A stretch of 64,000 bases of DNA from Pteria penguin. Taxonomy: Eukaryota; Mollusca; Bivalvia; Pterioida; Pteriidae. The stretch is from positions 3,332,593 through 3,396,592 of the forward strand of contig CM068590.1 in assembly GCA_035048485.1 (NCBI GenBank), written 5' to 3'. Of the stretch, positions 62,401-64,000 are shown piece by piece. The notes below the pieces were generated by a model. It saw nothing but the letters and a program-made list of their open reading frames with translations. It did not search any database and had not been told where the DNA came from. The position numbers and the translations under genes were made by a program. Position 1 is the first letter of the stretch. Every line of letters begins with the position of its first letter.

Positions 62401-64000
62401 TGCTCCAATCTTTCTCTCATCTGTTTCTCTTTCTTCGCCATATCCCTTCGTACCTTCTCCAAGATCTGCTGTTCCAGCAGCATCTCTCGCTCTCGGATCT
62501 TCCTCTCATTTTCCTCGAGAACGCTCTGAGACAAATATCCGGACTTCTCCTGGGCAGAGGATCTCTCTGTAAAATCGTCATGTACAGTACTCAACATCTC
62601 TGACCTTTGACCTCCATTTAAGGTCACTCTGTCTTCATTCAAGGTCACTCTATCCCTAGTATCTCCGTTACTATAACTGGTATCTCTCTGACCCTCATGA
62701 GTAAGATGACCACCCTCATCAGTTGAATTCCTCTGTATACGAAATGACCTTTTCCTTTCAGAGTCCATGGAAGAGTTAAGGGACCTTGGTGACTCTTCAG
62801 AAAGAGGAGGAGTCACCACTGTAGCCTTGACATCTATAATTTCAAAATTCATGGACTGCAGTATATCTGCTACAGTTTGTCCCTCACTAATTTCTCCTAC
62901 ATTCTGTCCTTTATTCATCTCTGCTACATTCTGTCTTTCATTTAAATCTACATCATCCTGAATTCCATCGTCTCTTCCTTCATGACCAACCTTTACCTCC
63001 CCCTTTTCATCACCTATCTCTTCCTGCTGCGCTTCCCTTGGACTATCACCCTCAGACGTTACTGCATGCTTGTGAGTACATGTTATAACAGTGATGCCAC
63101 TCTCTTTGGACTTTTTACATATTATGCACTCTCCCGTCTCCAGAATGATACATTCCTTCAGTCCAGGGCCCAGTGGACGGCATACCTTATAATTGCCATA
63201 ATTCTGTGGATATTCCGGATATGCTGGTAGAGAACTGAGTTTCGGAAGCCTTCCCATGCTGCCACACTCCGTGTCAGACATGTCAATACTGTCCTCTCTA
63301 TTCACTGTAAGAGCAATATCTTCCTTTACATCTTTTGTACCTTCCACTTCCTTTGCTGCAAGAGTGATCTCCTCTTGATTTTTCAGAGTTACTTTCTCCT
63401 GTATTTCATTTTGAGCAGTTACTTCCTCTTTATCAGCATGTGATAATTTACTTTCAATTTCTTCCTCACCATTGGTCAATAATTGATTTTTAAGGTCTGT
63501 ATCCATATTGGTGCCATTTTGTGGGAGATCATCTTGACTGTCTGTGCTAGCACTGAACGGTTTTGTTTCGTTAGCAATGACATTGGCATCAGCTACAACA
63601 AAGTTACTGCCATGGTCTTCTTGACCAGGAATAGTCCGTAATTCTTCAGTCTGAAGGACCTCAGAGTCTTGTTCCTGGCTGGGGATGTTCGGATCCTGGG
63701 CCAAGGTGTTAACATACTCCTCTATATCATTTTCTGTGGCTGTCGAAGATTCATCAACGTTAAATGAGGTCACCGCATTCCCAATCACATGTTTCACGAT
63801 AAGCTGCGCTAAATCATCATTCTCATAGTTACCATTCTCTAACAAGGCATCCTCACCATCACCTTCGTCAAGGTCATAATCATCCTCAAAGTCAACAGGT
63901 TGAAGGTCATTGTCGGCTTCTTCATTGACTCCATCAGGACTGCTGTCCCTTTCCAAATCTCTCTGCTGAACCTCTCGACTCTGGTCTTCCCCTGGGAATC
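35390..64000 (-). CDS. MPHOSPH9: MPHOSPH9-like centriolar coiled-coil protein, 3' part, 17 exons
   Basis: Seventeen exons with GT..AG sites and matching phases encode 1738 residues up to TGA; the 5' end lies beyond the window. Residues 1-735 are acidic and Ser/Thr-rich with a short coiled coil near 490-545. Residues from 736 carry LGWMRMFRTLEEHHQYQLKT and a Gln-rich helix. A Ser-rich linker follows, then coiled coils at about 1103-1337, a Ser/Lys-rich linker and a C-terminal helix ending GSVRMSLKRYHVLKTSI. From memory, vertebrate MPHOSPH9 has the same order: W-x3-F helix, LREKHA.H.ADLR.YYE, LN.TEN.L.DA, S[PT].MRA and a C-terminal SVRM.LK..HVL. In vertebrates it recruits CP110-CEP97 to the mother centriole and is removed after TTBK2 phosphorylation when cilia form. 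The mollusc protein is longer than the roughly 1200-residue human one. Identity is from motif recall, not alignment. Confidence 0.75.
35490..36165. repeat. tandem array filling the last intron (CACAATCAGCAATA / CACAATCAGCAGGCAATA)
   Basis: Mixed 14- and 18-bp units to about 35822, then longer related units with CACCAGGCAATACACAATAACTAA up to 36165. The array starts a few bases upstream of the exon 17 acceptor. On the transcribed strand each unit reads TGCTGATTGTGTATTG, which contains a branch-point-like CTGAT. Confidence 0.92.
36562..36615 (-). CDS. MPHOSPH9: MPHOSPH9-like exon 16
   Basis: 54 bases, LDAALSRVPLHGKGRKEK, between TTCTTACAG and GTTTGT. Phase 0 at both ends. Confidence 0.85.
37658..37827 (-). 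mobile_element. family A SINE in intron 15
   Basis: Full-length copy with the B box CGGGTTCGATTCCCGGG on the minus strand and a mutated A-box region. A 13-bp target duplication, TCATCAATAATAG, occurs at 37645-37657 and 37828-37840. It has the same orientation as the host gene. Confidence 0.93.
38389..38577. mobile_element. 189-bp MITE with TTAMACRGAGTTAYTTCCCATT ends
   Basis: Both ends carry the inverted repeat (TTAAACAGAGTTATTTCCCA and the complement of TTACACGGAGTTACTTCCCA). The repeat continues through GTATCTGAC. Related copies lie at 10205-10320, 26281-26412 and 48723-48921. Confidence 0.8.
38584..39600. mobile_element. non-autonomous repeat with about 150-bp internal tandem units
   Basis: Begins AAGAGTATCAGTAAAACTGA with GTATGCTCCCCGAAGGGCAG and ends at a (CAGA)n tract. 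Between 38840 and 39570 the block TGACCTTGA...GGTGTAGGAGATAT...CATGGTATTTTAAGTCATAG recurs about five times. Confidence 0.65.
40243..40329 (-). CDS. MPHOSPH9: MPHOSPH9-like exon 15
   Basis: 29 codons, VRPQTAKERVQSIQDLEQRY followed by DNLQSEKTK, between CAATCAG and GTAATA. Phase 0. Helical, probably a coiled coil with exon 17. Confidence 0.85.
41085..41185. repeat. (CAGA)-rich tandem duplication
   Basis: GACAGACAAACAGAGGAA, CAGACAGACA and AAAGACACTATCAGACAGAC occur twice. Confidence 0.8.
41258..41382 (-). CDS. MPHOSPH9: MPHOSPH9-like exon 14
   Basis: 125 bases from TTTTAG to a GTAGGG donor. Peptide (A)NGVRSQNERSEEKQEDARVS followed by ESKKKMSGPSLDKKTT; charged, probably disordered linker. Enters in phase 1, leaves in phase 0. 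Confidence 0.82.
41565..41800. mobile_element. dispersed repeat, inverse copy of 53815-54065
   Basis: AAACAGAAAACATCTGACCA, AGTTACAATACTGATTTAGG and AACAAACGTCACTCA match the complement of 53815-54065. A shorter relative lies at about 49430-49600. Confidence 0.6.
41997..42064. repeat. 16-bp AT tandem repeat, 4 copies
   Basis: TACTATATATTATAA repeated in tandem. Confidence 0.9.
42261..42916 (-). CDS. MPHOSPH9: MPHOSPH9-like exon 13 (large Ser/Lys-rich exon)
   Basis: 656 bases between TTTATAG and a GTTAGT donor, residues about 1400-1619. It contains SPVMRAERELFRLREIMRQT, which fits the family's [ST]P.MRA helix. A Ser/Lys/Asp-rich stretch follows, with many S-P and R-x-x-S sites that could be kinase targets. 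Phase in 2, out 1. Confidence 0.87.
42917..44341. other. intron 12 of the MPHOSPH9-like gene
   Basis: No exon and no clear transposon are recognised between exons 13 and 12. Confidence 0.5.
44342..44527 (-). CDS. MPHOSPH9: MPHOSPH9-like exon 12
   Basis: 186 bases from ATTTTCAG to a GTGAGT donor. The peptide starts (N)MSSVQNSLNDSQGSPGRAGS and is Ser/Pro/Arg-rich, with KTPERP as a likely proline-directed kinase site. Phase in 2, out 2. Confidence 0.85.
44594..44760. mobile_element. fragment of the AAACAC.AATGCCCC dispersed repeat
   Basis: GTGAAACACGAATGTCCCAT, GGTCAAAGACCTTGGTGTCA and GTATGTTAAATTCTAC match the copies at 49908-50178 and 50695-50990. Confidence 0.6.
45045..45128 (-). CDS. MPHOSPH9: MPHOSPH9-like exon 11
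   Basis: 84 bases between AATTTGCAG and GTAAGA. Read in phase 2, the peptide is (R)TVSKLELENKRLGRENDNI followed by RYKATQHI, a clear coiled coil. The frame was fixed by the neighbouring exons; other frames are open but do not join. Confidence 0.85.
45877..45941 (-). CDS. MPHOSPH9: MPHOSPH9-like exon 10
   Basis: 65 bases between TACTTCCAG and GTATTG. Peptide DTLNSTENNLYDARKEIVEL N(R). The LN.TEN.L.DA...I..L pattern is one of the best matches to my memory of MPHOSPH9. The donor is non-optimal but keeps the frame. Confidence 0.85.
46080..46275. repeat. about 26-bp minisatellite (GGTCAACTGACCATTATCTCA), 7 copies
   Basis: Each unit has the palindromic GGTCAACTGACC. Spacing is 25-30 bases. Confidence 0.85.
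46390..47218. mobile_element. TIR element, CCGTATTTACTCGAATATAA ends, TA-flanked
   Basis: The left end is CCGTATTTACTCGAATATAA and the right end is the complement of CCATATTTACTTAAGTATAA. Both continue into AATACRCAC, and TA flanks both sides (46388-46389, 47219-47220). A 66-bp block is tandemly duplicated inside (46618-46683, 46684-46749). No coding capacity; TA targets suggest a Tc1/mariner-type origin, not proven. Confidence 0.72.
47410..47640 (-). mobile_element. old, diverged family B SINE in intron 9
   Basis: Recognisable GTTTGACGTAATGCCAAGAT, GATCTTGGTTTTCACCGTCT and CCGAGCACACTATCCACTA. The B box is damaged. Confidence 0.6.
47795..47842 (-). CDS. MPHOSPH9: MPHOSPH9-like exon 9
   Basis: 48 bases, LADKYENMERDISILK, between CCTTACAG and GTGAGT. 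Phase 0; coiled coil continuing from exon 8. Confidence 0.87.
48385..48438 (-). CDS. MPHOSPH9: MPHOSPH9-like exon 8
   Basis: 54 bases, VQEEQMEVIQKDRNAYHK, between GTATTACAG and GTGGGT. Phase 0; coiled coil. Confidence 0.86.
48723..48921. mobile_element. TTAMACRGAGTTAYTTCCCATT-type MITE, diverged
   Basis: CTAATACAGAGTTATCTACC on the left and GGAATTAACTCCGTATTA on the right, with TATTTGACATAG / CTATGTCAGATA inside, as in 38389-38577. Confidence 0.7.
49020..49112 (-). mobile_element. truncated family A SINE fragment
   Basis: Diverged TTGTGTTTTAAACTGCTTTC and CATGGAAGCAGGAGGTAAGC. The head is missing. Confidence 0.6.
49239..49400 (-). CDS. MPHOSPH9: MPHOSPH9-like exon 7
   Basis: 162 bases between TTTACCAACAG and GTAGGT. 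Peptide MEYADHYKEAQDKISTFRNK followed by VEELQFSDHQQRDNIEQL and further heptads. The ATG at its start is internal, since upstream exons join in frame. Phase 0. Confidence 0.87.
49430..49600. mobile_element. short relative of the 53815-54065 repeat
   Basis: Shares GGGAAGGTGGG, CATCTTAAGTCAATATG, AACTGCA and GTTAGATGTCTTC with the longer copy. Confidence 0.5.
49821..49869 (-). CDS. MPHOSPH9: MPHOSPH9-like exon 6 (49-bp microexon)
   Basis: Between TATTTTTCAG and GTGAGT; encodes (R)HLRETEQKLRGLEKRA. Phase in 2, out 0. Found by phase continuity, since it is too short to stand out as a frame. Confidence 0.83.
49908..50178. mobile_element. dispersed repeat ending in GGGGCATAAAAA
   Basis: GTGAAACACTAATGCCCC at the left, GGTCATTGACCTTGGTGTCA and GACAAACAGACGAACAGGAC inside, CAGGGGCATAAAAA at the right. 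AATGCCCC and GGGGCAT are short inverted ends. Confidence 0.65.
50695..50990. mobile_element. dispersed repeat, second copy
   Basis: AACACAAATGCCCCTGG at the left, CACAATGTCAATGACCTTGA and CAGACAGACAAACACGCAGA inside. Same family as 49908-50178. Confidence 0.62.
51108..52425 (+). mobile_element. Tigger/pogo-like DNA transposon relic, copy 1
   Basis: The ends are CAGTGCCCACCACTTAATTG and CAATTAAGCGGCTTGCACTG, flanked by TA (51106-51107 and 52426-52427). On the plus strand the frame at about 51545-51700 reads LLDAVH, AWRTVKPTTMANCLREAGFV and a stop. This is the C-terminal end typical of pogo/Tigger transposases ([IM]ANC[FL]R.AGF). The DNA-binding domain and DDE core are missing and the frame is broken, so it cannot move itself. 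It lies in intron 5 of the MPHOSPH9-like gene, antisense to it. Confidence 0.8.
52564..52806 (-). CDS. MPHOSPH9: MPHOSPH9-like exon 5
   Basis: 243 bases between TATTTTCAG and GTAGGT. The peptide starts (S)LRSSLREKHAKHLADLREYY and continues through EEELRDLRTAL to a long coiled coil. The LREKHA.H.ADLR.YYE block is the strongest family signature in the window. Phase in 2, out 2. Confidence 0.9.
53044..53441 (-). CDS. MPHOSPH9: MPHOSPH9-like exon 4
   Basis: 398 bases between TCTGTGTAG and GTAACT. Starts DSRVSPPRTALSSSVLPHSI; Ser/Thr/Arg-rich with several [ST]P sites (SPPR, TPKTPE, ESPN), so probably disordered and phosphorylated. Phase in 0, out 2. Confidence 0.87.
53815..54065. mobile_element. 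dispersed repeat in intron 3
   Basis: GAGTGACGTTTGTTACTTTA, CCATCCTAAGTCAATATTGT and TTGGTCAGATGTTTTCTGTT match 41565-41800 in inverse. Confidence 0.62.
54290..54994 (-). CDS. MPHOSPH9: MPHOSPH9-like exon 3
   Basis: 705 bases between TTTTTGTAG and GTAAGT, residues 736-970. It opens LGWMRMFRTLEEHHQYQLKT, then a Gln-rich helix (QESIFKMQQQMENELFNQQQ) and a long Ser/Arg/Pro-rich stretch ending KVMSDIID. The W-x3-F-x2-[LV]E helix fits the family. Phase 0 at both ends. Confidence 0.9.
55075..56422 (-). mobile_element. Tigger/pogo-like DNA transposon relic, copy 2, inverted
   Basis: Same element as 51108-52425 in opposite orientation. The ends are CAGTGCAAGCCGCTTAATTG and CAATTAAGTGGCGGGCACTG, flanked by TA (55073-55074, 56423-56424). 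On the minus strand LLDAVHLLRKA, VKPTTIANCFRKVGFASSDN and a stop are visible at about 55800-55960. It lies in intron 2, 80 bases upstream of exon 3. Confidence 0.8.
56568..58597. mobile_element. GAGGCCCAAGTGGGCC repeat with internal duplication and tRNA-like modules
   Basis: Begins AACAAGAGGCCCAAGTGGGC with ATCGCTCACCTGAG and ends CTATAGCTCACTTGAGCC with GGTAAGCTAA. A (GACG)-rich tract lies before the end (about 58498-58553). A block of about 840 bp is partly duplicated, so GACCACAGCTGGATTTGAAC...CAATGGTACATATACCACTTG (complement mixed) occurs at about 56975-57050 and 57815-57890. On the minus strand each has a B-box-like GGTTCAAATCC. I recall this repeat type from bivalves. Confidence 0.65.
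58860..60616 (-). repeat. 29-bp array of duplicated exon-end plus 5' splice donor, about 60 copies
   Basis: On the transcribed strand the unit is CTCTACAAGAACAACAG then GTAAGTGAAAAA. That is the last 17 bases of exon 2 and the first 12 bases of its intron. The array begins at the true donor and runs about 1.75 kb into intron 2. Roughly 20 sites, including the real one, read CAG|GTAAGT, a full match to the U1 snRNA 5' end. Most others read CAA|GTAAGT or CTG|GTAAGT. A second unit class has CTCTAAAGGAACAACAA. Units near the exon are regular; those beyond about 59500 decay. Confidence 0.95.
60617..61147 (-). CDS. MPHOSPH9: MPHOSPH9-like exon 2
   Basis: 531 bases between TTGTTCAG and GTAAGT, residues 559-735. 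Starts DSTIHVEPEPYSRRPERHRR and includes a PPPQYIPPPQSSF proline-rich motif; it ends FKTLQEQQ. Phase 0 at both ends. The chosen donor is the first of the tandem series. The frame stops (VSEKL then TAA) if that donor is skipped. Confidence 0.9.
61427..61702 (-). mobile_element. family B SINE in intron 1
   Basis: Near full length, with B box GGGTTCGACTCCC and head GATGTGGCCTAGTGGATAAG on the minus strand. Target duplication TTCAACTAGACAG (61414-61426) / TTCAACTACACAG (61703-61715), one mismatch. Confidence 0.9.
61753..61832 (+). mobile_element. family A SINE fragment
   Basis: AGGTTCGATTCCCAG B box and GCCATTATGTTTAAGAGGTT; truncated at both ends. Confidence 0.65.
62325..64000 (-). CDS. MPHOSPH9: MPHOSPH9-like exon 1 of the window (5' partial)
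   Basis: Open from the window edge (phase offset 2) for 558 codons to SSIRDSFQ and a GTAAAT donor. No start codon is assigned, because the frame continues past 64000. Residues 14-260 are acidic and Ser/Thr/Gln-rich. At about 272-315 lies an unusual Cys/His cluster, C-x9-C-x7-C-x2-C-x12-C-x-H-x-H, around LGPGLKECIILETGECIICK. Near 490-545 is a coiled coil (EENERKIREREMLLEQQIL and on to KEKQMRERLEQEM). I do not recall the Cys cluster in vertebrate MPHOSPH9. Confidence 0.88.

Noticed and set aside
63954..63956. TTG/Leu at the start of the large right-edge frame as translation start
   Set aside because: The frame continues upstream to the window edge without a stop or ATG, so the exon is 5' partial.

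Overview
The window is eukaryotic, AT-rich and crowded with repeats. Two tRNA-derived SINE families, a 'GAGGCCCAAGTGGGCC' repeat, Harbinger-, Tigger- and Helitron-like DNA transposons and many minisatellites suggest a mollusc, probably a bivalve. I recall these repeats from mollusc genomes but ran no search, and the species cannot be told.

The right half (35390-64000) holds the 3' part of one minus-strand gene. I traced 17 exons with GT..AG splice sites. The phases agree at every junction and give 1738 codons ending in TGA at 35390-35392. The first exon seen runs off the right edge, so the N-terminus is missing. The product is a low-complexity, phospho-site-rich protein with several coiled coils. 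The order and sequence of its C-terminal coiled coils match my memory of M-phase phosphoprotein 9 (MPHOSPH9), a centriole protein that helps CP110-CEP97 cap the mother centriole.

The introns of this gene are unusual. One contains about 60 tandem 29-bp units, each a copy of the upstream exon's 3' end plus its 5' splice donor. Two oppositely oriented Tigger-like transposons sit 80 and 138 bp outside a block of three exons. The last intron is mostly a tandem array that starts close to the terminal exon.

The left half (1-35000) is mostly non-coding. Its best gene evidence is the first coding exon of a fatty-acid-binding-protein-like gene (13376-13484, minus); its other exons were not found. Three weaker exon candidates lie at 1-108, 6052-6196 and 24711-24938. 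The dominant element is a head-to-tail pair of 3.76-kb non-autonomous Helitron-like units (16624-24165) that carry internal tandem satellites and end in a hairpin plus CTAG. Around it are nested SINEs and MITEs, perfect palindromes, and minisatellites with units of 19, 30, 34, 44, 59 and 84 bp. I saw no rRNA, functional tRNA, CRISPR array or bacterial-type operon.
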